NCBI GenBank assembly: GCA_963814355.1
Contig: CAWFCZ010000018.1
Coordinates: forward strand, 186,001 to 250,000
Direction of reading: 5' to 3'
DNA: 64,000 nucleotides
Origin: JADGOV01 sp963814355
GTDB lineage: Bacteria; Actinomycetota; Actinomycetes; JADGOV01
Below the pieces are notes generated by a model. The model saw nothing but the letters and a program-made list of their open reading frames with translations. It ran no database searches and was not told the origin of the DNA. This document shows, in pieces, positions 27,638 through 35,532 of this stretch (within the stretch, counting starts at the first letter, position 1; the number at the start of each line of letters is the position of its first letter). A program made the translations under genes and the position numbers.

Positions 27638-27706
27638 ATGAGAATCGGCGGAACATGAGAATCGGCGCAGCGTGAGAGCCGGGGCCGGCATGAGAACGGG
27701 TGCAGC
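27638..27706 (+). repeat. Four tandem imperfect copies of the downstream gene start
   Basis: Units of 17, 17, 18 and 17 bp start at 27638, 27655, 27672 and 27690. Each begins ATGAGA or GTGAGA followed by a GGCGCAGC-like end (for example ATGAGAATCGGCGCAGC). They run directly into the true start GTGAGAACC at 27707. Because 17 is not a multiple of 3, the duplicated start codons lie in different frames. Confidence 0.85.
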
Positions 27707-28198
27707 GTGAGAACCGTCGTCCTCCTCCGGCACGCCAAGTCCGCCCGTCCGGCCGGTGTCGCCGACTTCGACCGGCCGTTGAGCGACCGCGGGGTGGCCG
27801 ATGCCCTGGCCGCTGGCGTCTGGCTGCGTGACACCGTCGGCCGCCCCGCCCTGGTGGTCTGCTCCCCGGCCCGACGCGCCGCCCAGACTGCTGAGCGGAT
27901 TGTGGCCGCCTACCGTGATGACCCGCCGCCAATTCGCTCCGAGCAGCGACTGTACGAGGCGACCGTCGCCGACGTACTGGCCGCGCTGACCGAGTCGGCC
28001 GGCTCTGCCGGCACCGGCGGCCCGGTTGCGGTGGTCGGCCACAATCCGTCGGTAAGTGCCGCGCTCGGTGTGCTCACCGGCGAGCGTCTGCAGCTGCGAA
28101 CCTGCGGCATCGCCGTGATCGGCGTGCATGGGACGGTAATCGAGCCGGGGGGCGGAACGCTGTTGTCCTCCAGTACGCCACGTGCGGGTCGAGGCTGA
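27707..28198 (+). CDS. SixA-type histidine phosphatase
   Basis: A 163-residue protein of the histidine phosphatase superfamily. The catalytic RHG-like motif is LLRHAKSARP at residues 6-15. DFDRPLSDRGVADALAAG and VVCSPARRAAQTAERI follow, and the second catalytic His is in VAVVGHNPSVSAAL. SixA proteins dephosphorylate phosphohistidine, as on phosphotransfer domains; the substrate here is unknown. The start is set by alignment to the motif, because four duplicated start-like units precede it. Confidence 0.88.
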   Translation: MRTVVLLRHAKSARPAGVADFDRPLSDRGVADALAAGVWLRDTVGRPALVVCSPARRAAQTAERIVAAYRDDPPPIRSEQRLYEATVADVLAALTESAGSAGTGGPVAVVGHNPSVSAALGVLTGERLQLRTCGIAVIGVHGTVIEPGGGTLLSSSTPRAGRG

Positions 28199-28217
28199 CC
28201 AAGCCCGGCGCCGCTCC

Positions 28218-28637
28218 TCAGCGGCCGCGCTCCTCCCAGCGGCGCCGCCAGCGCTCCTCGAGCCGGCCCTTCCACGACACCCGGCGTTCGGCCCGCTGCT
28301 TGGGGCGGGGAGCGGACACCTTCGTCGTCTTCCGGCGGGACTTCGCCGGGCCTCCCTCGCGGTGACCGGCGAGTCGCTGCCAACTGGTCACCCCGAAGAC
28401 CAGCGACACCAGCATGACGAGAAATCCGCCGACACCCACCGGGATCATCTTGAAGATCACGCCGACCATGAGCAGGATGACGCCCAGCACGAACAGCGCG
28501 GCGCAGCGCACGATCCGGCGGGAGTAGTGCTTGCGCAGGTCGGTCGATCGGTACGTGGAGGCGAACTTGGGATCCTCGGCGTAGAGAGCGCGCTCGATCT
28601 GATCGAGCAAGCGCTGCTCGTGCTCAGAGAGCGGCAC
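28218..28637 (-). CDS. DUF3040 membrane protein
   Basis: A 139-residue actinobacterial DUF3040 protein. The cytoplasmic N-terminus PLSEHEQRLLDQIERALYAEDPKFAS is the family signature. Two membrane spans follow (about 45-65 and 68-88), then a strongly basic tail (KSRRKTTKVSAPRPKQRAERR). The GTG start has GGAGGAG upstream. The family often lies near dinB and dcw genes. Its function is unknown. Confidence 0.9.
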   Translation of the reverse strand: MPLSEHEQRLLDQIERALYAEDPKFASTYRSTDLRKHYSRRIVRCAALFVLGVILLMVGVIFKMIPVGVGGFLVMLVSLVFGVTSWQRLAGHREGGPAKSRRKTTKVSAPRPKQRAERRVSWKGRLEERWRRRWEERGR

Positions 28638-28839
28638 GATGCTCCTCCCTGATGGCCGGCGCCGTGGGTCGGTTTAGTAAGCCTGCCACGTCGCGAAAAG
28701 CTGGTATGCAGGTCTTGAGGATACGGGCGGTTTCCGCCGGGCGGAAGGCATCCGGGGATGCTTGCGGCAACGATTTGCCCCGGTCCTGCCCGGCCAACCG
28801 TCGATCTCGGGAACATCGGCGCCTTCGGTCACGGCTGTA

Positions 28840-30069
28840 TTACGGCTTCGCCTCGGGCCGACCGCTTTCCAGCAGGGTGCCGGGGCGTACCGCCCCCGGT
28901 CCGAACCGCCGGGCAGCTCGATCGGCGGCCTGTTCGGCCTCCCGCCAGCCCGAGGCCCGCTGCCCCAGCAGGAGTTGGCGTGGTTGGGTAGCAGCCGGGC
29001 GCAACCCCTCCACCCGGACGCCGACCAGTCGGAGCCGAGCCCGCTGCAAGCCGAGCCGGTCGAACAGCTCGGTGGCCACCGCGTAGATGTCCCGGCCCAC
29101 GTCGGTCGGCTCGGGCAAGGTGCGGGATCGGGTGATCGTGGAGAAGTCGGCGAACCGGATCTTGATGCTGACGGTACGCCCGAGGTGGCCGCCGTCCCGC
29201 AGCCGCCCGGCGGTGCGCTCGGAGAGCCGCAGCAGTTCGCGCCTGATGCGTACCGGGTCATCGACGTCGCGTTCGAAGGTCTCCTCGGCGCCGATGCTTC
29301 GATCTGGCTCGTGCGGCACCACCGATCGCTGGTCCCGCCCCCAGGCCAGCGCGGCGAGGTGCGAGCCGGCAGCGACCCCGACCGCGCGTTGCAGCGTGGT
29401 CACCGGCGTGTGGGCCAGGTCGCCGACGGTCCGCAGCCCGAGTCGTACCAGGGTTTCCTCGGTCCGCTCGCCTACCCCCCACAGGGCCGCCACCGGCAGC
29501 GGGTGCAGGAAATCGATCACCCGGCTGGGCAGGACGACGAGCAACCCGTCCGGCTTGGCCTTGGTGGAGGCCAGCTTGGCGACGAACTTGGTACTGGCCA
29601 CCCCCACCGAGCAGCCGATGTCCTGCTCGTCGGCAACCCGGGCACGGATCCACTGCCCGATATCGGCCGGGCCGCCGAGTCGCCGACGGGCACCGGAGAC
29701 GTCGAGGAACGCCTCGTCGAGCGCGATCGGCTCCACTATTGGAGTCACCGACCGGAAGATCTCCATCACTCCGGCGGAAACCTCGGAGTAGGCGGCGAAG
29801 TCCGGCCGGATCACCACCGCGTCCGGGCACAGTCGGCGGGCCCGGCCCATCGGCAGCGCGCTGTGCACCCCGTACGCCCGGGCCTCGTAGGTCGCGGAGA
29901 GCACCACCCCGCGAGTGCCGGAACCACCGACGATCACCGGCCGGCCGCGCAGCTCGGGTCGGCGGCGGAGTTCCACGCTGGCGTAGAAGGCGTCCATGTC
30001 GACGTGCAGAACCGAACACGCCGATTCTTCATCGGTCGCCACGCCGTCAGCGGTGCGCTTCAGTGGCAT
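28840..30069 (-). CDS. dinB: DNA polymerase IV (Y family)
   Basis: A translesion DNA polymerase of 409 residues. The catalytic carboxylates are present: HVDMDAFYASVELRRRPEL (residues 22-40) and IALDEAFLDVSGARRRLGG. The steric and helix-hairpin regions GVASTKFVAKLASTKAKPDG and LWGVGERTEETLVRLGLRTVG follow, with a little-finger domain at the end. Intact catalytic residues separate it from the inactive ImuB type. It has its own likely -10 (TACCCT, 30096-30101 on the minus strand) and follows dnaE2 after 150 bp. Confidence 0.93.
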   Translation of the reverse strand: MPLKRTADGVATDEESACSVLHVDMDAFYASVELRRRPELRGRPVIVGGSGTRGVVLSATYEARAYGVHSALPMGRARRLCPDAVVIRPDFAAYSEVSAGVMEIFRSVTPIVEPIALDEAFLDVSGARRRLGGPADIGQWIRARVADEQDIGCSVGVASTKFVAKLASTKAKPDGLLVVLPSRVIDFLHPLPVAALWGVGERTEETLVRLGLRTVGDLAHTPVTTLQRAVGVAAGSHLAALAWGRDQRSVVPHEPDRSIGAEETFERDVDDPVRIRRELLRLSERTAGRLRDGGHLGRTVSIKIRFADFSTITRSRTLPEPTDVGRDIYAVATELFDRLGLQRARLRLVGVRVEGLRPAATQPRQLLLGQRASGWREAEQAADRAARRFGPGAVRPGTLLESGRPEAKP

Positions 30070-30110
30070 GGTCCTGCTCTGGCATCGGTGCGGTCAGGGT
30101 AGCCGCGGCC

Positions 30111-30186
30111 GGGGTGGATGCGAGTGAGACGGCCGCGGCCCGGTATGGGTTCGAGCGGGGTGGAGGCGAGCGAGACAGCCGCGGCG
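30111..30186. repeat. 30-bp imperfect direct repeat between dinB and dnaE2
   Basis: Copies at 30111-30140 and 30157-30186 match at 26 of 30 positions (each starts GGGGTGGA and ends GCCGCGGC plus one base). They lie between the dnaE2 stop and the dinB start. No coding or operator role is evident. Confidence 0.6.
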
Positions 30187-30219
30187 GCCGGGGCCGTGGC
30201 CCGGTCGGTTCCGGGGGGC

Positions 30220-33200
30220 TCATCGCCCGGAGCTCCCCTGGCTGGCGTGCCAGAGCTTGCGGCCGGGATGCGGCGGTGGGCCGCCGGCCCCGGCGGAGCG
30301 GATGTCGGCGTAGGGCGACTGGGCGAATCCGGTCGGGGCCAGGATCGCCCCGCCGCCGACCGGCACCCCGGCCGGCACCGGGCGGGTGGACCGGCTCTGG
30401 GCGGCGCCGTGCACCGCGGCTTCCAGGGCCGAGGTGGTCAGCCCCGGCGGTCGGGCCAGCAGCTGTGACACCGCGGGCCAGCCGCCGTCGCGCCAGCTGG
30501 TCCACAGGGCGGGCAACTCCCAGCAGCCCGTCGCCCGGATCGAGATACCCCGCGGACCGGTCCGCCGGGTGATGCCCCGCAGCACCAGCAGCCAGGAATG
30601 GAACAGGGTGCTCGCGTAGCCGACCTGGGCGTCTTCGAAGAATGTCGCGTCCAACGGCCCGGTCCCGTCATCCAGAGTAAGAAACACCACCCGGCGCCCG
30701 GAGCGCACCGGTGGGGTCTGGGTGGCCACCTTCACCCCGGCCACGAGCACTTCGGACCGGGTCCGCCGGCCCAACAGGTCACGTGCCCGGGTGACGCCGA
30801 GCTCGTTGAGAAACGGGGCGTAGCCGGAGAGCACGTGCTGGCTGGCGTCCAGGCCCAGCACGTCCAGCTCGGCGCGGACCCGTTCGACCCCGGTCATCTC
30901 CGGCAGCCCACTCGGGGCGACCTCACCGGGTGCGGCGCCGAGATCCAGGGTGAGCTGGACGGCGATCTCGGCCACCGCCGGTGCCCGAGCGGCGGCCTGC
31001 GATTGCCGGGTGGCCAGCTCCAGCACGGTGGCCGGCGCCGAACCGGCGACCGGCGGAGCTGCGCCCGGGCTCCGGCGCCGGCCGCGGGGAGCCGCTGCCC
31101 GGGCAACGGATCGACTCCAGCTGTCCAGTTCGACGACCTGGAGCAGCAGATCCCGCCGGGTGACCCGGCCCCGGCGGCGAACGGCCAGCGCCGACCCGAT
31201 GCCGTACAGCTCGTCGAAGGCGCCGGCCACGACGAGTCGTTCGGCGACCGGCCGGGACACCGCCGCCCGGTGCCAGAAGTCGGTGAGCGAAGCGTACGGC
31301 CGGCCGGCGAGAATCCGGGCGATCTCCGCCTCGGTGATGCCCCGGACGTCGGCCAATCCCAGCCGGATGCCGTAGTCCCGGCCGTCCGGCAACTCCGGCG
31401 GTGGGGCCGCTCGCGGCGGGGCGTCGAGGATCTCCGGCGGCGGCTCGTCGTACCGGCCCACCCGCTCGGTCCGGTACTCGGCGTCGGAACGGTTCACGTC
31501 CAGGCCGAGGATGGCGATGCCGAACTGGCGGGCGTCGTCGAGGATCAGCCGCTTGGGGTACATGCCGGGGTCGTGGGTCAGCACCCCGGCCAGGAACGCC
31601 GCCGGATAATGGGCCTTGAGCCACGCCGACTGGTAGGTGGGCACGGCGAAGGCCGCGGCATGGGCCTTGCAGAAGCCGAACGATCCGAATCCCTTCAACA
31701 CCTCCCAGACCCGCTCCACGACGTCGAGGGAGTACCCGCGCCCCAGCGCGGCCGGGTAGAACCAGGTCCGCACCTCCGGCTGCCCGACCGGGTCACCGAG
31801 CGCGCGGCGGACCTCGTCGGCCTCGGCGAGTGAGCACCCGGTGCAGATCGCCACGATCCGCAGCACCTGCTCGTGGAAGACCACCACACCGTAGGTTTCG
31901 GCCAGCACCGGTTCCAGATCGGGATGGAGGTAGCTGGACTGGCTCCAGCCCTGCCGGGATTCCAGGAACGGCCGCACCATGTCGGTCTTGACCGGCCCCG
32001 GCCGGAACAGCGAGATGTCGATGATCAGGTCGGCGAAGCTAACCGGGGAGAACTTTCCGATCAGTTCGCGCTGGCCGGGCGACTCGATCTGGAAGCAGCC
32101 GAGGGTCTTGGTGGACTGGACCAGCGCGAAGGTGGCCGGGTCGTCGCGCGGTACGGCGTCGATGTCGACCTCGGCGCCGTCGAGGCGGCGTACCTCGGCG
32201 ACCGCGTGCGCGATCGCCGACTGCATCCGGATACCGAGCAGGTCCAGCTTGAGCAGGCCGAGCGCCTCGACGTCGTCCTTGTCGAACTGGCTCATCGGAA
32301 AACCCAGCCAGCTCGCCTCGACCGGGGTGCGATCCAGCAGGGTGGCATCGGAGAGCAGCACCCCGCAGGGGTGCACGGCGATGTGCCGGGGCAGGCCGTC
32401 GAGCCGCTCGACGAGCCGGAAGAGCAGATCCAGCCGGCCGCCGCGACCGTCCGGGCCGGCGAGCCCGCTGGCCCGCAGCTCCGGCAGGTCGCGCAGCGCG
32501 GCCCGGACCTGGCTGGCCCGCAGGTGCGGGAACGCCTTGGCGATGGTGTCGATCTCCCCGGGCGGCAGGCCCAGCGCCGCGCCGACGTCACGGATCGCGT
32601 GCCGGGCGCGGTAGGTGTCCATCATCGACACGCAGGCGCAGCGCTCGGCGCCGAAGTGGGCGAGAACCGCCTCGTACACCTCCATCCGGCGGGCGGACTC
32701 GACGTCGATGTCGACGTCGGGAAGCTGGGCGCGCAGCGGGGAGAGGAAACGTTCCATCAGCAGCCCGTGCTCCAGCGGGTCGACGTCGGAGATCCCGAGC
32801 AGGTAGGTGACCAGGCTGCCGGCACCGGACCCACGGGCCGCGCACCGTACGCCCATGCCTTTGATGATCTCCACCACGTCGCCGACGGTGAGGAAGTACG
32901 ACGCGTAGCCCAGGCCCGCGATCATCGCGAGTTCCTCGTCGAGCCGCCGGGTGGCATCGGCGGTGATTGGGCGGCCGCGCCGGTCGTACCCGGCTTCGCA
33001 GCGGGCCCGCAGCACCGCGTCCGCCACCGGCTCACCGGGCAGGCCGGCCCCGGGCAGCCCGGCCGCAGGCCGGCCGGTGCCGAGTTCGGGGAAGTGCACT
33101 TCGCCCAGCCCGAGACCCCCGGCGCCGGGTGGCAGCGCGCACTGCTCGGCGACCAGGTACGTCCGGGCGAGCAGGTCGGTGCCGTCCCGGCCGGCGGTAC

Positions 33201-34053
33201 CGGTGAGCCGGGCCAGATCGTCGGCGAGGACGGCCATCTCCTTGCCGGATTTCAGGTAACCCTCCGCGTTGGCCCGGTCGACGTGCCGGGCGTCCAGCAC
33301 GACCAGCTGCCGGGCGGCGTCCAGGACGTCGGCCACCGGCGCGTCCGTCCGGTCGGCGAAGCGCACGGCATTGCTGAGCACGGCCGGTACCCGATGGTCG
33401 GCGGCGAAGGTGAGCAGCCGAGCCGCCCGGTCACCGTCACCACGCCCGCGGTGATGCACGATCTCGACCAGCAGATCCGCCGGGTCCACCGCGGCCCGCC
33501 ACCGATCCAGGCAGGCGCGGGCCAGGTCGGGGCGCCGCAGCGCCACCGCCCGGCCGACGTCGGAGTCGGGACCGAGCAGGACGAACAACCGCCGGGCGTG
33601 GGTGGCCAGCAGATCGAGGCTGGTCACCGGCAAGCCACGTTCCCCGGCGAGGTGGGTGGCGCTGGTGAGCCGGCACAGCGCCGCCCAACCGGTGAGATCC
33701 CGCGCCAACAGCGTGATCCGGGGGTGGCCCGGGTCGACGTAGGACCCGCCCCGGGCCGGTGCCAGCCGGGGTGGCGGGCCGGAGGTCCGGACGGCTCCCG
33801 GGCAGTGGGCCTGCCGTGGCGGGTCGACCGGTCGGGCGGCGACGGCGAGGTTCACCCCGAGTATCGGACGCACCCCGGCGGCGGAGCAGGCCTGAAGGAA
33901 CTTCACCGCGCCGTAGACCCCGTCCCGGTCGGTCAGCGCGAGCGCGTGTTGACCGTGCTCGGCCGCCCGTTCGACCAGCGTCCGTGGATGGGACGCGCCG
34001 TAGCGCAGGGAGTAGCCAGACGCCACGTGCAGATGGACGAACGGATCGCTCAT
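30220..34053 (-). CDS. dnaE2: Error-prone DNA polymerase III alpha (DnaE2/ImuC)
   Basis: A C-family DNA polymerase of 1277 residues used in damage-induced mutagenesis. It has a PHP domain at the N-terminus (FVHLHVASGYSLRYGASHP, ALTDRDGVYGA). The palm has QLPDVDIDVESARR with its three Asp (about residues 440-455) and FRPGPVKTDMVRPFL. The C-terminal OB region has LPEMTGVERVRAELDVLGLD, which is characteristic of DnaE2 rather than replicative DnaE1. The ATG overlaps the HEPN gene stop (ATGA). The operon lies behind an SOS box. Confidence 0.93.
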   Translation of the reverse strand: MSDPFVHLHVASGYSLRYGASHPRTLVERAAEHGQHALALTDRDGVYGAVKFLQACSAAGVRPILGVNLAVAARPVDPPRQAHCPGAVRTSGPPPRLAPARGGSYVDPGHPRITLLARDLTGWAALCRLTSATHLAGERGLPVTSLDLLATHARRLFVLLGPDSDVGRAVALRRPDLARACLDRWRAAVDPADLLVEIVHHRGRGDGDRAARLLTFAADHRVPAVLSNAVRFADRTDAPVADVLDAARQLVVLDARHVDRANAEGYLKSGKEMAVLADDLARLTGTAGRDGTDLLARTYLVAEQCALPPGAGGLGLGEVHFPELGTGRPAAGLPGAGLPGEPVADAVLRARCEAGYDRRGRPITADATRRLDEELAMIAGLGYASYFLTVGDVVEIIKGMGVRCAARGSGAGSLVTYLLGISDVDPLEHGLLMERFLSPLRAQLPDVDIDVESARRMEVYEAVLAHFGAERCACVSMMDTYRARHAIRDVGAALGLPPGEIDTIAKAFPHLRASQVRAALRDLPELRASGLAGPDGRGGRLDLLFRLVERLDGLPRHIAVHPCGVLLSDATLLDRTPVEASWLGFPMSQFDKDDVEALGLLKLDLLGIRMQSAIAHAVAEVRRLDGAEVDIDAVPRDDPATFALVQSTKTLGCFQIESPGQRELIGKFSPVSFADLIIDISLFRPGPVKTDMVRPFLESRQGWSQSSYLHPDLEPVLAETYGVVVFHEQVLRIVAICTGCSLAEADEVRRALGDPVGQPEVRTWFYPAALGRGYSLDVVERVWEVLKGFGSFGFCKAHAAAFAVPTYQSAWLKAHYPAAFLAGVLTHDPGMYPKRLILDDARQFGIAILGLDVNRSDAEYRTERVGRYDEPPPEILDAPPRAAPPPELPDGRDYGIRLGLADVRGITEAEIARILAGRPYASLTDFWHRAAVSRPVAERLVVAGAFDELYGIGSALAVRRRGRVTRRDLLLQVVELDSWSRSVARAAAPRGRRRSPGAAPPVAGSAPATVLELATRQSQAAARAPAVAEIAVQLTLDLGAAPGEVAPSGLPEMTGVERVRAELDVLGLDASQHVLSGYAPFLNELGVTRARDLLGRRTRSEVLVAGVKVATQTPPVRSGRRVVFLTLDDGTGPLDATFFEDAQVGYASTLFHSWLLVLRGITRRTGPRGISIRATGCWELPALWTSWRDGGWPAVSQLLARPPGLTTSALEAAVHGAAQSRSTRPVPAGVPVGGGAILAPTGFAQSPYADIRSAGAGGPPPHPGRKLWHASQGSSGR

Positions 34054-34646
34054 CCGGCGGACCGTCCGGGTTCCGCGGACCGTCCGGGTTCGGCGGGCAG
34101 TCCGGGTTCCGCGGACCGTCCGGGTTCGGCGGGCAGTCCGGGTTCGGCGGGCAGTCCCGGACCGGTGCCAGGCACCGGCAGTAACGGCTGATGCACCCGG
34201 CCCAGCAGTTCGGTGATCAATGCCAGGAAGGTCTCCGCGTCGCGCAACAGGTCATCGGCGTCGCGACGGGTGACCGCACCCGGCAACCGGGCCTCGGCAG
34301 CAGCCCGCTTACCGGCCCCGACGGCGAAGAAAGCGGCCCACTCGGCAAGCTCCGGGGACACCCCAGGCACGAGATCCCAGACGCTGCGCGGTCCCCGCCG
34401 GCGGGTCTGGTTCCGCTCTGGTCTGGCCCGGGCGGCGAGCACGGCTGCGCCGGCCCGCAATGCGGCCAGGTGGGCGGCGGCGTACCGCTCGGCCGGCGTG
34501 CCGGCCCCGGCTGCCTCGGCCAGGCCACGTCGGGCCAGCGCGAGGAGGTCCTCGACGGCTGCCGGGCTGCGGTCCGGCGGCCCGGAGATCGAAGGAGCGA
34601 GCCTCGAACGAGGGAGCGTCGAAGAAGCGAGCGAAGAAGCGGACAT
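34050..34646 (-). CDS. SAV_6107-type HEPN domain protein
   Basis: A 198-residue protein. Residues about 25-150 are helical and match the actinobacterial SAV_6107-type HEPN family: LLALARRGLAEAAGAGTPAE, RYAAAHLAALRAGAAVLAAR and LVPGVSPELAEWAAFFAVGA. The usual HEPN RxxxxH ribonuclease motif is not obvious. The C-terminal 35 residues are a hexapeptide repeat (GLPAEP/GRSAEP). It is coupled to dnaE2 by ATGA and lies 8 bp after the DUF6504 gene, which points to a role with the mutagenic polymerase. Confidence 0.8.
   Translation of the reverse strand: MSASSLASSTLPRSRLAPSISGPPDRSPAAVEDLLALARRGLAEAAGAGTPAERYAAAHLAALRAGAAVLAARARPERNQTRRRGPRSVWDLVPGVSPELAEWAAFFAVGAGKRAAAEARLPGAVTRRDADDLLRDAETFLALITELLGRVHQPLLPVPGTGPGLPAEPGLPAEPGRSAEPGLPAEPGRSAEPGRSAG
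34059..34163. repeat. 18-bp minisatellite inside the HEPN gene
   Basis: About 5.8 tandem copies of an 18-bp unit alternate between GGACCGTCCGGGTTC-type and GGGCAGTCCGGGTTC-type versions. They encode the C-terminal GLPAEP/GRSAEP hexapeptides of the HEPN protein. The array ends 6 bp before the dnaE2 start codon on the minus strand, so copy number could vary without a frameshift. Confidence 0.85.
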
Positions 34647-34654
34647 GGCAGCCC

Positions 34655-35083
34655 TCAATCCAGGACGCAGGTGATCGACCAGACCCCAGCGCCCCAGTCG
34701 AAGCAGAGGTCGTAGACCCCGGTACCGGCCCAGTGACCGGCGCCGGCCTCCACCCGCCAGCACTCCCGCTCGCCGTCGTCGACGGTGAGCGATCCGACGG
34801 CGGCACCGACATCCGGGGCCGGCTCGCCCCAGGCCCGCTGTCCCCACTTGGGTGTCGACGGGATCGTCGACAGTACGAGATCAGCCGGATCCCCACCGCC
34901 CGCCGCCGCGGCGTCCTCGACGTCGAACAGCGGCCGGGCAGCCGTGCCGTGCCACCACCCGCCGGACTCCGTCCAGGTGGCCAGAACGGCCCGCACCAGG
35001 TAAATCCGTCCCCGCCAGAGGAACTGCTCGGGGGCGTCGTCTCCCCGACGTACCTCAATGGTTTCCGCGCATCGCCGCGCCAT
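34655..35083 (-). CDS. DUF6504 family protein
   Basis: A 142-residue protein that begins ARRCAETIEVRRGDDAPEQF, followed by LWRGRIYLVRAVLATWTESG and, near the end, GVYDLCFDWGAGVWSITCVLD. This matches the actinobacterial DUF6504 family, which in my recollection travels with dnaE2. The ATG at 35083 has GGAGGGAG a few bases upstream, so it is preferred to the longer open frame that starts across the SOS box. It is the first gene of the cassette. Its function is unknown. Confidence 0.8.
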   Translation of the reverse strand: MARRCAETIEVRRGDDAPEQFLWRGRIYLVRAVLATWTESGGWWHGTAARPLFDVEDAAAAGGGDPADLVLSTIPSTPKWGQRAWGEPAPDVGAAVGSLTVDDGERECWRVEAGAGHWAGTGVYDLCFDWGAGVWSITCVLD

Positions 35084-35532
35084 CGCCTGCTCCCTCCGCT
35101 GCACCAGCAGCCAGCCGGACCGTCGGATCGGCACCGGGGGAAGGCGGCGCGACGGCGCCGGTCGCAGAGGTGCTTCCCCACACCTCGACGACCGGGCCGT
35201 CGGGATCCGATGCTGGACGGCGGGTCGAAGACCGGCCAGCGTCGCATCCCCAGTCAGTCGAACGTCTGTTCGAATGACGAAGTCAGTAAACCTCGGGATC
35301 GGCCGTCTCGTCAACACCTGTTCCGCGGCCTTGGCCGTTCAGTTGGCGCGACCGGGAACCTGCGAGGTGCCCGAGGAGCCGGTCCTGAGTTCCATTGGCT
35401 TCGATCCTGCCGAGCCCGGTCCAAGCCGCTCCAGGCCACCCTCCAAAGGTTGCGTATCGTGACCGCCCCTGGACGTTGGGTAGGGCCTGGTTCTGGTGCT
35501 GTATGAAGGAAGCTGACTGCGGAGGTGGCACT
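35084..35532. other. Divergent regulatory region between DUF6504 and WS/DGAT
   Basis: About 450 bp without a credible gene. It holds the SOS box at 35258-35273 and the GGAGG ribosome site (35521-35525) of the WS/DGAT gene. Open frames across it are short and lack family-like sequence. Confidence 0.6.
35258..35273. promoter_or_regulatory. LexA (SOS) box
   Basis: TCGAACGTCTGTTCGA has perfect TCGAAC/GTTCGA arms with a 4-bp centre. This matches the LexA operator of actinobacteria and Bacillus. It lies 175 bp upstream of the DUF6504 start, so it is placed to control the DUF6504-HEPN-dnaE2 cassette. The WS/DGAT gene on the other side is 260 bp away. Confidence 0.88.

Noticed and set aside
28840..30069. 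Naming the Y-family polymerase imuB
   Set aside because: The catalytic Asp/Glu residues of an active polymerase IV are intact; imuB-type proteins lack them.
31873..34191. A 772-codon plus-strand open frame
   Set aside because: It is antisense to dnaE2, has shadow-type composition and lacks recognisable domains.
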